Of a stretch of DNA of 64,000 bases, positions 11,350 to 23,200 are shown piece after piece. The position numbers were made by a program, and so were the translations under genes. Origin of the DNA: Brassica napus. Taxonomy: Eukaryota > Streptophyta > Magnoliopsida > Brassicales > Brassicaceae. Numbering within the stretch: the stretch's first letter is position 1; each line of letters starts with the position of its first letter. The notes under the pieces are model-generated. The model saw nothing but the letters and a program-made list of their open reading frames with translations. It was not told the origin of the DNA and searched no databases. The stretch lies in the NCBI RefSeq assembly GCF_020379485.1, contig NC_063447.1, forward strand, positions 56,223,452 through 56,287,451, written 5' to 3'.

Positions 11350-14300
11350 ATGTCTTCTTCAAATTATTTTCGTTCTTGGATCGATCGACCTCATTTGGAT
11401 CCGAACACGAGATTGCTTACGGAAGAATACCAACGAGGTATAACCGAATTCATGGGGTTAGTTCACCGACAACCGGAAGCAAAAACAGGTATGTTAAGAT
11501 GTCCTTGCTCTAATTGTAAAAATAGAAAGGTTATTAAAGAGTGAGATGTTTGGACTCATCTATATTTGAGTGGGTTTACACGAAGTTACAAAATTTGGTA
11601 TCATCATGGGGAAACTGATTATGAACATGGTAGTACTAGCGAACCTCAGCCAGCGGTTAGATTAGAAGAACCAATTAGAACGGATGTAGATTATGGTGTA
11701 GGTACTGAGCAGATGGTAAATGATCATTTTAGAGGGGAAGATTTACCCAATGCACAAGCTAGGAGATTTTATGATATGTTGGATGCTGGAAAGCAACCAT
11801 TGTACGAAGGTTGCAGAGATGGTCATTCAGCTTTATCATCTGCTACAAGATTGATGGGCATTAAAACAGATTATAATTTGGCTGAAGACTGTGTGGATGC
11901 GATTGCTGATTTTGTAAAATATATTCTACCCGAGGATAATGTAGCTCCTGGTTCATACTACGAGGTTCAGAAACTCGTATCTGGTCTTGGTTTATCGTAT
12001 CAGGTAATAGATGTATGCAGCGACAACTGCATGATTTATTGGAGGGCGGATGAACAGCGTGTTACATGCAAATTTTGTGGAAAGCCTCGTTATAAAGATA
12101 CGAGTGGAAGAGTTCCAGTGCCATATAAAAGGATGTGGTATTTACCTTTGACGGAAAGGTTGCAGAGTTTGTATCTATCTGAACGCACAGCGCAACCAAT
12201 GAGATGGCATGCGGAGCACTCAACAGATGGTGAGATCAGACATCCTTCAGATGCAAAAGCGTGGAAGCATTTCCAATCAAAGTATCCCGACTTTGCGTAT
12301 GAGAGAAGAAATGTCTACCTTGGATTATGTACTGATGGTTTCAGTCCGTTTGGCAAGAGTGGAAGACAGTATTCTCTATGGCCCGTCATTCTTACACCAT
12401 ACAACCTACCCCCAAACTTGTGCTTGCGACGAGAGTTTTTGTTTCTCTCGATTCTCGTTCCCGGACCAGAGCATCCTAAGAGATCACTTGATGTGTTTCT
12501 TCAGCCACTAATATATGAGTTGCAACAACTATGGGCTCAAGGTGCTGAAACATATGATGTTTCGTGTAAAGAAAACTTTCAAATGCGGGCAGTACTAATG
12601 TGGACAATAAGTGATTTTCCAGCATATGGTATGTTGTCTGGATGGACAACGCATGGAAGGCTATCATGTCCATATTGTCAAGATAACACTGATGCTTTCC
12701 AACTAAAACACGGAAGGAAAACGTGTTGGTTTGACTGTCACAGGAGATTCCTACCACCTGATCATCCATATCGTAGGAGTAGGAATTTGTTTACGAAGAA
12801 CAAGAGGGTGTTTGACAGTCCACCTCCGGAAATTTGTGGGAAAGATTTGAAGATACAACTAAGAGATTTTGGTGCAGAAAGGACGCCAGACGTCGGTGGA
12901 CATGAGCGTTTTCCGGTAGATGCTGTTGGAGAACTACATAACTGGCACAAAAAAAAAGTATTTTCTGGGATTTGCCATACTGGGAGGATCATCTGCTAAG
13001 GCATAATTTAGATGTCATGCATATTGAGAAGAACTTTTTTGACAATCTCATGAACACGATCCTTAATGTTCAAGGTAAAACAAAGGATAATTTGAAGTCA
13101 AGACTGGATTTAGTCGATATATGCGCTCGTTCAGAACTTCATGTTGATGAGAATGGTAGGGCTCCTTTTCCCATATACCGACTTGATGCAGAGGGAAAAT
13201 ATGCGTTCTTTGATTGGATTTCAAACGATGTGGAATTTCCAGACGGTTACGCGTCAAATTTGCGTAACTGTATCGACAGAAAAGAAGGAAAGTTTACTAG
13301 CTTGAAAAGCCACGATTGCCATGTAATGATGCAGCGCCTCCTTCCGTTCGCCTTCAAGGAACTATTAGCACGAAATGTTCATGAAGCAATTGCAGGGGTA
13401 AGTGGTTTCTTCCGCGATTTATGCACGAGATCAGTGACTCTTGAAGGTATTGAAAATTTGAAGACTAACATAGCCGTGATTCAGTGCAACCTTGAGAAGA
13501 TATTTCCTCCCTCATTTTTTGATGTTATGGAGCATCTTGTTATTCACCTGGGAAGAGAATTGGAACTTGGTGGTCCTGTGCAGTGTAGATGGATGTATCT
13601 GTATGAGCGGTATATGTTCTATTTGAAGAAGATGGTGAAAAATTTAAGTAGGGTGGAAGGTTCTATAGTCGCACAGATGATCAATGAAGAAACTTCAAAC
13701 TTTTTCGAGTACTACTTTCTAGCAGAAGTTCAGACCAAAAACAGAAGACCTGCTCGGCATGATGATAGAGGCGAACGGGCAACATATCATGTTACGGTTC
13801 CAGACATTTTCACAGACGTTGGACGACTTAGCGGAAAACCAAAGGACCGTCGACTTACTGAGCAGGAGCGAAGTCATTTGCAAACATATTTGCTCACCAA
13901 CTGCGAAGACGTTCTTCAATTTGAGAGGTAAATAAATTAGCTTACAAATTTTTATTTTAACAAGTTGAAATTTAAATCTTAATTAATTACATTATTGTCA
14001 TCATATACAGGATTTTCATGGCAGAAAGCAGTTCGAGTATAGATACGCCACAGAGGACGAACTAGAAGAAATGAAGCAGAGAGAATTTACTGGATGGATG
14101 TTTACTTATGTGAGTGCTTTAAACAAATTAAAATATATTTTATCACATATTTATACTAATTCACATTTATTGATATAACATATATATATGTGCTATTAAT
14201 AGGTGTCTGCTGGTTTGGCCAGAGGTGAAACATTTGACGATTGGATACGTGAGATGGTCGTTGGACCAAACTTTGTTGTGAAGTCATATCCGAGATTTTG

Positions 14301-14968
14301 TACTCGAGGATATGCATTCACAACTCAGAAGAGGAGACATTCGAGTACGACTTATGATGCTGGTGTTTGTTCTGCATCAAGAGATGATGTATACTACGGA
14401 CACATACATGAGATTTTGGAAATCAAGTATTTGGGCATGGTTGGATTGCGCTGTACTGTTTTCTATTGTGATTGGCACGACAACACTCCAGATCGAGGTG
14501 TGAGAACAGATGCATTTGGTGTTACATCAGTAAATTCGAGGCGAAAGCTGCAATATTATGATCCTTTCATTCTTGCTTCTCAGGCCGATCAGGTAATTAA
14601 ATGTTAATTATTCAGAATGATTCATCATCATGTGTATTAATTCATAATTTTTCTAAATGTTACAGGTTTGTTATATCAAGTACCCCCGGGTAAGGAACAG
14701 AGATGATCCATGGGTTACTGTTACAAGACTCAACCCGAGAGGCCGAGTTCAGGGAAGTTCTGAGCTGGAAGACCCACTACAACCAAACACATCCGGAAAC
14801 TTAAGTGCAGCAGAAGATTTAGCTGGAGTTGGCCTTCTAGTCGATTTAACCGACTTTGGAGAGGAAGCCGTCGTTCACGTAGAGGATGAACCAGTGATTG
14901 GAGAGTTTCACCAAGATCCAGATTCAGATTCATCTGGTGATGATGACTCGGAAACAGACTACCATTGA
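11350..14968 (+). pseudogene. CACTA 1 transposase (tnp2 type), disrupted
   Basis: The ATG at 11350 opens a transposase-associated domain (SSNYFRSWIDRPHLDPNTR, then a CPCSNC motif). A TGA at 11542-11544 interrupts it where the family normally continues. The frame resumes to about 12950 with the Transposase_21 core (FYDMLDAGKQPLYEGC, DNCMIYW, GMLSGWTTHGRLSCPYC). A frameshift lies in the run of nine A's at 12949-12957, just after NW-H. Frame 12972-13931 continues with RHNLDVMHIEKNFFDN and the DUF4218 region (LEKIFPPSFFDVMEHLVIHL). Likely introns follow at 13929-14010 and 14109-14202, then the DUF4216 region (FYCDWHDNTPDRGVRTDAFG) at 14203-14594 and an acidic tail ending at 14968. With one stop and one frameshift it is a recent but dead copy. 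Confidence 0.88.
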
Positions 14969-15221
14969 TTTTTTTTTTTTTTTTAAGAAATACCGAAGAA
15001 ATTCCGAGGAACACTTGATATAACCTCTTTCCTCGGATATTGGTTATTTGGTTTATCTAGCAAGGCAAAGCTGAATACGAATTAAAAACTACTCAAAACA
15101 CAACCAAATAAAACGAAGAAACCATGTAAAAGAAATACGAACTCATAATTAAGAAAAAAAATAAAAAAAAAAACTAAGTTCAAAACTAAGTTCAAAATTA
15201 ACCGAAAAAAAAACATAGCTC
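14969..15221. other. Spacer after the tnp2-type gene
   Basis: A poly-T run follows the transposase stop at 14966-14968, then an A-rich stretch with repeated AAACTAAGTTCAAAA words. No gene seen. Confidence 0.5.
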
Positions 15222-16241
15222 CTACTCCTCGTCTCCTGCTCCAGATGTTCCTGCATCTTTGGGTCTCTTGAACCTCTTTCTTACCCTGTGTGTACCACTC
15301 GAACTCGAACCAGAGCTGGATGGAGAGTTGTCCCGATGAACTACATCATCCTTTTGGCAACGACACGGCCTGATACGTGAAATGGCAGCCCAGATCTTGT
15401 ATAGCATGTCGTTGTTTGTCTTTATGCTCTGATCTCTCCAATGTTGTTGCTGGCGCGAAGTGGCGTTCGGTGGAAGCTCTTGCAGCTTGTACTGGCTGGA
15501 GTCTGATGGGAGTAGCTGATGGGGTTGTGAATCATCTGGAATGGCTTGTGCAGCCTCATCTTCTCCTTCTTCATCATCCACAGCCTTGCCTTTGGTCTGA
15601 TATTTTCGCGTGAAGAAGGATGGCTTGTCTACTAGTGCGGTAGCAGGGGGTAGGAACTCAACTGCAGCCTCTGAAAGTAGAGCAGTCAGGCCGATCTGAG
15701 GCAGGTGGCAATAGAGTGTTTTCTTCGCTCGGTCCTGGAATACGTAGACGTAAGGACCATCCCAATCGATCCTCGAGTGGGGACCAGCTATGAACTCCCG
15801 TATAGCAATGAGCCAATGAGGCGTGTGGCATATCTCAGTACTAGGCTCCGGATAAGTGACTCCTTTGCCTGAGAAGATCTATAAACCCCTGTGCCAATCG
15901 TTTCCCAGAAGTTCAACAGCTCTGAAGTCCAATAAAGACCAGATGTCCTCTCCCCTGCACTCAATCCAAATAGTCCGCAGAGGTCTGTGAAAGATACCTC
16001 AAAGTATACTTTCTGCACTACGAATGCCAGAAAACCTTCCTGATGGCTATCATCGGGATGGCTGACGTATGCGGATGCTATGAACTGGCGTACCAACTCC
16101 GGATAAGTGGGTTCGTTGAGGTTGCATAGTTGGCCTAGACCCATGTTCTGGAACAGCCCTTCAATGTCTGATTTGATTCCCAATATTGTCATCGTCTCAG
16201 GACATGCTACTTGTGTAGCCGGAACGGCTACCTTCTTCATG
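15222..16241 (-). pseudogene. Captured Athila-ORF1-like fragment, antisense in CACTA 1
   Basis: On the minus strand a frame opens at the ATG near 16241 (MKKVAVPATQ) and runs through LNEPTYPELVRQFIASAYVS and FTDLCGLFGL. It breaks near 15880 after the GTGVY codons, where a one-base change moves the reading to another frame. That frame continues through AIREFIAGPHSRIDWDGPYV to a C-terminal stretch ending near 15222, with an acidic segment, a glutamine-rich segment and a Ser-rich, then Arg/Lys-rich tail. The NEPTYP...VRQF signature is that of the Arabidopsis retrotransposon ORF-1 family from Athila Gypsy elements. Its position between the two CACTA genes and in opposite orientation suggests capture, not host function. 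The frame extends upstream of this ATG to about 16540 through CACTA repeat DNA, so that part is not counted. Confidence 0.7.
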
Positions 16242-16397
16242 TTGTTGTAGTGGGTGGTATCAGACTTATCCCACTTCTTTGGCCTTTGCTTCTCTCGCTG
16301 AGACGAACCCTCTTCTTGTAGGGGAAATCGGAGGGGATGAGAGTTCTGAGGTTTTGATCCAAAAAATTCGGGTTTTGCCTTATAATTCTGTTTCCCG

Positions 16398-16945
16398 CAC
16401 ACGCATCGATCGATGCGTTTTTGTACAAATACGCATCGATCGATCCGTTTATAAAAAAACGTACGATATTTTCCGAGGACATTCCGAGGAACGCTTGAGA
16501 TTCTCGATCGATCGATGGGATAATCTAATCGATCGATCACATTGTTACGCTTTGGTCCATCTTAGTGATCGATCGATGTGTTTTTGGATGTATATACATC
16601 GATCGATCCGTTTATAAAAAAACGTACGAGATTTTCCGAGGACATTCCGAGGAACGCTTGAGATTCTTGATCGATCGATGGGATAATCTAATCGATCGAT
16701 CACATTATTACGCTTTGGTCCATCTTAGTGATCGATCGATGCGTTTTTGGATATATATACATCGATCGATCCGTTTATAAAAAAACGTACGAGATTTTCC
16801 GAGGACATTCCGAGGAACGCTTGAGATTCTCGATCGATCGATGGGATAATCTAATTGATCGATCACATTGTTATGCTTTGGTCCATCTTAGTGATCGATC
16901 GATGCGTTTTTGGATATATATACATCGATCGATCCGTTTAGAAAA
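16398..16945. repeat. 163-bp tandem repeat array rich in ATCGATCGAT
   Basis: A 163-bp unit is repeated about three and a third times. Each unit contains several ATCGATCGAT palindromes, CGTTTATAAAAAAACGTACG, CCGAGGACATTCCGAGGAAC and GGTCCATCTTAGTGATCGAT. Nested weak frames repeat every 163 bp and are artefacts of the array. The CCGAGGA cores match the subterminal motif of the host element. Confidence 0.9.
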
Positions 16946-18312
16946 AAAAATTGACGTATTGAAACCCAAAACACTAGTTCCTCAGAATTTCCTCGGAATA
17001 TTCCGACGGAATTCCGAGGAAGAAAAGGGTTTCCTCGGAATTCCCTCGGAATAATCCGAGGAAATTCCGAGGAAATAGGGTTTTTAAACCGAAAACAACG
17101 TTTTGCGGTTTGAATAACACCTATATAACCCTTATTAAGTGTCTTACGTTCATTATGAAGTCAAAAATTTGTTCCTTACCGTATAATTAACACTTTTCTG
17201 ATTGTATGAACGAAATCCCACAACATAAGAGAAACACTTACACCTTTTAATGAACGGTAAAGGGAATACTTTCAATTAGTTTTGAAATTTGTTATTTCAT
17301 GGTTTATGCTCATCTATACAAAGAATCCTCAATGGTATGCATTACAATTGTATAAGAAATGAAATACGGCAAAAAAAATTGATGTTTTGAAACCCCAAAC
17401 ACTAGTTCCTCGATATTTCCTTGGAATATTCCGAGAAAATTCCGACGGATATTTTACTATCCGTCGGAATGTCCTCGGAATATTTTCATTTTACCGGGCA
17501 AATATTTTGCGAAAATTGAAATTAGAATTCCGACGGAATTCCGACGGATAATGTCCGTCGGACCCTAGGTTTTATAACCACGAGCCCCTTCTTCTTCCCC
17601 ATTTCTTTCTTCTTCCTCTGCGCGACTCCTCTCTTCTCTCCGGCGATTTCCCCCTGAAATCCGACGATATCTCTGGCGATCTCCCCCTTCTCTTACACAA
17701 ATCATGTAAGGACCCTATCCCACTCTCTTAGGTTCTATTTGTTAGGTTTTTGTGTAGTTTTGATTGATTTTTGTTAGGTTGATTGGTTAGGATTGTGATT
17801 TGGTTGTATCATAGGTTTAGAATTGTGATTTGGTTGAATAATTTGTTTTGTTGAATTGATTTAGAATTTTTTTAGAATTTTTTTATTTTTTTTGTATTTA
17901 TAAAATCGATTTTTGTATATAAAATCGATTTTGTATTTTACAAAACGATTTTTCTATATAAATTCGATTTTTTGGATTTTACAAAATCTTTTTTGTATAT
18001 AAATTCGATTTTTTGGATTTTACAAAACATTTTTTAATATCTATAAAACTTTTTATGTGATTAAAAACTATTATTTGGGATTTAAAAATATTTTTTAATA
18101 TATATATATTATTAAAACTATTTTTTGTAATTATTAAACTATTTTTTATTTATTAAAACTATTTTTTGTTTATTAGAACTATTTTTATATATTTATTAAA
18201 TATTTTTAATATTTATAAATCTTTTTTTTGTGATTAAATTATTTGGGATTTTTTTTAAAAAAAATTAATTTATATATTTCTGTATTTATTAAATATATTT
18301 TTTAAATTTACA
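16946..18312. other. Internal subterminal repeats and 5' region of the tnpA-type gene
   Basis: From 16970 to 17080 and from 17400 to 17560 the DNA carries dense TTCCGAGGAA/TTCCGACGGA motifs. A pyrimidine-rich leader at about 17580-17700 looks like the transcribed 5' end of the downstream gene. It is followed by a long T-rich intron up to the acceptor just before 18313. No clear start codon could be assigned. Confidence 0.55.
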
Positions 18313-19917
18313 GGTCTCATGATGATCAGACCCGGCCTCGACAGCGTTGTGGTCGTGGTGGTACGGGGAGCCAGTCTCGGGATTTCAGCCATTTTCAGGA
18401 TTCCCCTTCGCCCCACAGCTCCAACCATATATCTCTCTCTGCTGCACCCGCTCCTGCTCCTCTCGCTCCCGCTGCTGCATCCGCTCCTGCTCCTCCGGGT
18501 CCTCCTGGAGTGAAGAGTGTTGCGGAGTTGGTTCAACAGCCCGGTCGTGACCATCTTCCGTATCTCACTCCGTATCCACATGGACGGGGTCAAACATGGT
18601 AATTAAACATTTTTTTTCTTTAAATTTGGATTCATTATTAACCGTTTGTTCTTTTTATTAGGTTCAACCGATCTGGGAACGGGATCAGCGCATGGATCAA
18701 CCGTATGATGTACTCGGCCCTCGACAGGGGACATCCGACTTTCACTCACTTCCCTACCGACAAGCAGGTTCTGTGGTTTCGTCAGTTTGCGGTAAGTATT
18801 CTAATTTTTTACTTATATTTTTAATCTTTAATATAAATTTTCTACTTATTGTGTTTTTTTCAGCAAGAGTTTAACTGGAATTCCGATGAGACGCTCTTTA
18901 TCTATCACCACTTCGTCCATAAAGTTATGGACAACTATGGGAAGCAGATCCACGAGTGAAAGAAGAAGTGAGAAATCAATAAGGTTCGATTTAATTTATT
19001 AAACAATTTTTTAATTTATTAAACTATTTTTTAATTTATTAAACTATTTTCTTTTCTTTTTTTATTAAAAGGTCCCAAAGTCGATGAACGACACGGTCTG
19101 GAAGGAGTTGTGTGCGCATTGGGATAAGGAAGAGACGGAAGAAACTTCTTCCACCAACTCCACCAACCGCAGGAGTGACCGTAAAGGGAAGGACATCTAC
19201 AAGCATAACTTGGGTGCTCAATCTATTGCCACTCTGGGAGATCGCATGGTAAGTTCAACCGCTTTTTCTTCAATTATTTGAGTTTCAGAATTTTAATTTA
19301 CTGTGCATTTCTTCTAATTTCTAATGTTTCTTTAATTTATGTTTTTTTTTAAGGCGGAAGAAAATGATGGCGAGCCGGTTGATGATCTCGCCCTAATGAG
19401 GAGGGCGTATACCAACAAGAAGACCGGCCAGATTGATGACGGTCTTGTGAGGGACGTGGTCGACCTGGTCCAAACTCAGGTGGTAGACGAAGTGTCTCAG
19501 CTTCAAACCGAGGATGACGCTTCGACGGCTTCGACCAACTTGTCCCGGTTTCGAATCAACGAAATCGTTGAACCGTAAGTTCTTTTTCTTAAAAGTTCAA
19601 TTCATTTATTTCTTGGTTTAAATTTGTAAATTTGGCTATTTTCTATTCAGTCGGTTCCAAAGAAGAAGTGACGTTTGGTCGGTTTGGGTCGTCGCACCCG
19701 GTCGGTTCCTCCTTCTTCTGCACCACCGCCCTTTGTTGATCCAGAAGTACTTACGGCTCAGTTGAAGGACAAGGATGATCGCATATCTTTGTTGGAGACC
19801 CAGATGGCGGCTCAACAGACTGGCTATGAGGCACAGAGGAGGCTGAACCAGCAAATGATGGAGATGATGCAGAGGATGTACCCGAACGAGGTGTTCCCAG
19901 ACGTGCCAAACCCGTAG
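18313..19917 (+). pseudogene. CACTA 1 tnpA-type protein (Transposase_24 family), disrupted
   Basis: At least six exon pieces can be read. They are 18313-18598 (HDDQTRPRQRCGRGG, then a proline/alanine-rich stretch and PYLTPYPHGRGQTW), about 18662-18791 (NGISAWINRMMYSALDRGHP), about 18865-18980 (WNSDETLFIYHHFVHKVMDN), 19072-19249, 19354-19575 and about 19676-19917. The third piece meets a TGA at 18957-18959 where the family has a tryptophan codon. The last exon ends in a heptad-like coiled coil (LTAQLKDKDDRISLLETQMA) and a stop at 19915-19917. In En/Spm elements this second product binds subterminal repeats and assists transposition. The exon borders are approximate and the start codon is not resolved. 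Confidence 0.75.
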
Positions 19918-20603
19918 TTTTTTTTTTCCAAAAACTCGGAATGTTTTATATTTATTTGTGAAACTTTGAATATTAATTAATATGATTTCAATTTTAATTT
20001 TAATTTTATATTTTCGAATTTAAATTTCAAATTTTTTTTTTTTTTAAATAATATTTTTTACATTCCGAGGAAATTAATTATATTTTTTACTCGATCGATC
20101 GATATGTTTTTGGACATATATCCATCGATCGATCTGTTTATAAAAAAACGTTCGGAATATACCGAGGGACATCTTCCTCGGAATATACCGAGGGACACCT
20201 TTCCTCGGAATATACCGAGGGACATGTTCCTCGGAATATACCGAGGGACATGTTCCTCGGAATATTCCGAGGAAGATGTCCCTCGGTATATTCCGAACAT
20301 TTTTTATAAAAGGATCGATCGATGGATATATGTCCAAAAACGCATCGATCGATGAACTTCCGAGGAAATATCCCGACGAAGTTCTCCCTCGGTATATTCC
20401 GAGGAGATTTCCGACAAACTAGTGATCCTCAGAATTTCCTCGGAAATTTGTTTCCTCAGAATCCCGTCGGAAAATTCCGAAGGATTTCCGAGGAAAGAAG
20501 AAATTCCGAGGAATTATTTCCGAGGACTTGTTTCGTCGGTATGTCGTCGGAATAACGTTATTCCGACGAAATTCCGACGATTTTTCCCTCAGTATCCTTG
20601 CTG
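19918..20603. other. Right subterminal region of CACTA 1
   Basis: AT-rich at first, then packed with CCGAGG and CCGACG motifs up to the terminal repeat. These are the expected binding sites for the element's own tnpA-type protein. The region contains a long inverted repeat, listed separately. Confidence 0.75.
20092..20354. repeat. Long inverted repeat (about 260 bp) in the CACTA 1 end
   Basis: The left arm (ATGTTTTTGGACATATATCC ... ATAAAAAAACGTTCGGAATA) pairs with the right arm (TATTCCGAACATTTTTTATA ... GGATATATGTCCAAAAACGC). The centre alternates TCCTCGGAATATACCGAGGG units that are themselves palindromic. The whole could fold into one long hairpin. Confidence 0.85.
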
Positions 20604-20616
20604 TTTTCTTGTAGTG
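20604..20616 (-). repeat. Right terminal inverted repeat of CACTA 1
   Basis: TTTTCTTGTAGTG, the complement of CACTACAAGAAAA. The next base, 20617, begins block copy B in MATH intron 2. The uninterrupted site is preserved at 3449-3462 in copy A. Confidence 0.92.
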
Positions 20617-20657
20617 TACTGACGAACTGTCTTGAGGAAACAGATCAAATCACTCAC

Positions 20658-20917
20658 CATTTGAGAGCAGAAACATGGAAATCCAATGACCCACACCTCT
20701 TAACTTTTCTAGTCAATAGCTTAGACATTCCCTCAATCAACATGAAGTGAGCGTTGGTGCAGTTATTTGCATTTTCTTTTATGGTGCCTAGATGCGGATG
20801 AACAAACATATATCAACAATTAATTATAATTAGATTGGTGCACAAAAAAAAGGATTATAATTTGATGAATGCATGGATATATAAGTTAAATGAACCTTCA
20901 AGTGACGTTAGACCCAT
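20658..20917 (-). pseudogene. Truncated MATH gene copy (promoter, exons 1-2 only)
   Basis: Exon 1 (20896-20917) and exon 2 (20658-20787) match the intact gene's first two exons and keep their splice sites and upstream TATA box. Downstream, intron 2 breaks after about 40 bp at the CACTA right end, so all later exons are absent. Relative to the intact copy, exon 2 has a CGA-to-AGA synonymous change and one Gly-to-Ala change near its end. If transcribed, the RNA would read into the transposon. Confidence 0.85.
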
Positions 20918-21120
20918 GTTGAAGATGGTAGTCGTCTTAAATATCGAAGTAGGGTTTTATTCTTTGGTGATGTGTTGTTTGTATTGGAGTGAGAAGAAAG
21001 TGGCATGGTTTGTCGGTATATATAGGCAAATTTCTTGACGATGGGGTTTCAACTGCTATAAAGCGAATGAACTGTGGATTATTTTCTCAAGAAACGTTTC
21101 GAGGTGTAACTGGTACCGCC

Positions 21121-23200
21121 TGTTTGACCCAAAAACGGTGTTTATGCTGGTGATGTTTGTTGGAATCATTAAATAAAGAATCTAAAGATAATGATTAGAT
21201 TCTTGAGGTTTAGGAGAAATCTTGAAATAATCAAATGAGAAATGAACATAAAAAAGAGTTTATTGATCAAAGATTGTATTACAATAATGGTTTCTAGTGT
21301 AAAGTAAAACTAAAAAGAGATAAACTCTTTGTAAGATGTGTTATAGGTCTAAAATGGAAGAAGGGAAGATCATTTCTAATAAGGAGGTAGCTCCTTATTT
21401 ATAGAACAAAGATATCTAGGGTTTCCTAACAAAGTGGGCTTAATTCATTGTCTTAATGGGCCTTGAGAGAGGATGTAAATCCACCCCCAACTGTAAGCCC
21501 CCCCAAGTTCGTAGAGAGATAACACCGATCTCTGCGAATTTTACGAATAGGGTTTATGAGACAATGAACTAGGCACATACCCATGTCGCAGACGATTTTC
21601 ATGAACGGGCCGTCATGGTTAGGTTGCCATAGATGAATATATGAAGTGTCATAGACAGACCGTCTCGGGCGAGCTGTCATCGACATACTTCTGATTCCGA
21701 TCAGACTTCTTACTTCGGGATGGTTGCGCGAACGATCTGTAAGGACAGTGTTCTGAACCACCGGAGCAAGTTGTCATGGATGAAGTGTCAATCGACAAAC
21801 TGCCAAAGACAAGTCGCCATAGACATAACGTACCGCCATGAGCGAACCATCACAATCAAATCGTCACGGGTGGATGTGTCTTCGCGGTATCACGTCATGC
21901 CCGAGACTTGCGAGCAATCCGAGTGACTGCGAGAGAGCGATCTGAGCCGAGTAACTGCGAGAGAGCGATCCATGACGAGTAACAGCAAGAGAGCGATCTG
22001 TGACAAGTAACTGAAAGAGAGCGAGTCGAGTGACCGCGAGAGATCGATCCGAGCGACTGCGAGAGAACAGTATGTGCCGAGTAACTGTGAGAGAGCTATC
22101 CATGACGAGTAACCGCAAGAGAGCGATCCGTACCGAGAAACTGCAAGAGAGCGAGTCGAGTGACCGCGAGAGATCGATCCGAGTGACCGCGAGAGATCGA
22201 TCCGAGCGACTGCGAGAGAACGATCTGCGCCGAGTGACTGCGAGAGAGCGAGTGGAGTGACCGCGAGAGATCGATCCGAGCGACTGCGAGAGAACGATCT
22301 GCGCCGAGTAACTGCGAGAGAGCTATCCATGACGAGTAACCACAAGACAGCGAGTCGAGTGACCACGAGAGATCGATCCGAGCGACTGCGAGAGAACGAT
22401 TTTCGCTGAGTGACTGCGAGAGAGCTATCCATGACGAGTAACCGCGAGAGAGCGATCCATGCCGAGCCATCGCGAGAGATTGATCTGAGCGACTGCGAGA
22501 GAACGATCTGCGCCGAATAACTGCAAGATAGATCGATCCGAGCGACTGCTAGAGAGCGATCAACGCCGAGTAACTGCGAGAGAGCGAGACGAATGACCGC
22601 AAGAGATCGATCCGAGGGACTACGAGAGAACGATCAGCGTCGAGTGACTGCGAGATAGCGAGCCGAGTGACCGCGAAAGATCGATCCGAGCGACTGTGAG
22701 AGAACGATCTGCACTGAGTGACTGCGAGAGAGCGAGTCGAGTGACCGCGAGAGAGAGATCTGTATTCTCTCAAGTTCGGTATGCTTTGAAGATAGTTCTC
22801 CTTGAACCCCCTCCTTCTAGCGCCAACTGTTTGACCCAAAAACGGTGTTTATGCTGGTGATGTTTGTTGGAATCATACAATAAAGAATCTAAGGATAATG
22901 ATTAGATTCTTGAGGTTTAGGAGAAATCTTGAAAGAATCAAAATGCGAAATGAACATCAAAAATAGTTTATTGATCAAAGATTGTATTACAAGAATGGTT
23001 TCTAGTGTAAAGTAAAACTAAGAAGATATAAACTCTTTGTAAGATGTGTTCTAGGTCTAAAATGGAAGAAGAGAAGATCATTTCTAATAAGGAGGTAGCT
23101 CCTTATTTATATAACAAAGATATCTAGGGTTTCATAACAAAATGAGCCTAATTCATTGTCTTAATGGGCCTTGAGGGAGGATGTAAATTCACCTCCAACA
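21121..23200 (-). mobile_element. Non-autonomous LTR retroelement, copy B
   Basis: Same element as at 3959-6043. The LTRs are 21121-21492 and 22828-23200, with the same flanks (CCGCC / CCGCT). The C-run next to the left LTR is seven long here against eleven in copy A. The tandem array is at about 21895-22765. No protein-coding capacity. Confidence 0.85.
21895..22765. repeat. Minisatellite array inside the LTR element, copy B
   Basis: The same GAGAGATCGATCCGAGCGAC-type units as in copy A, in the same order with scattered base changes. The overlapping Arg/Ser/Leu-rich frames are repeat by-products. Confidence 0.85.

Larger units (their letters stand above)
11185..20616 (+). mobile_element. CACTA (En/Spm) transposon 1, left terminus missing
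   Basis: The right end reads TTTTCTTGTAGTG (20604-20616), the inverse of the CACTACAAGAAAA terminus of plant CACTA elements. The 5' side starts abruptly at the block-A junction and has no matching terminus. Both ends hold many subterminal motifs (ATTCCGAGGAA, ATTCCGACGGA), dense at 11190-11250, 16970-17080, 17400-17560 and 20060-20600. The order is tnp2-type transposase (11350-14968), captured fragment on the opposite strand (15222-16241), 163-bp tandem repeats, then a tnpA-type gene (18313-19917). Broken coding regions plus the missing end make it immobile. Confidence 0.9.

Noticed and set aside
16279..17054. Overlapping plus-strand frames repeating every 163 bp
   Set aside because: Products of the 163-bp tandem repeat in CACTA 1.
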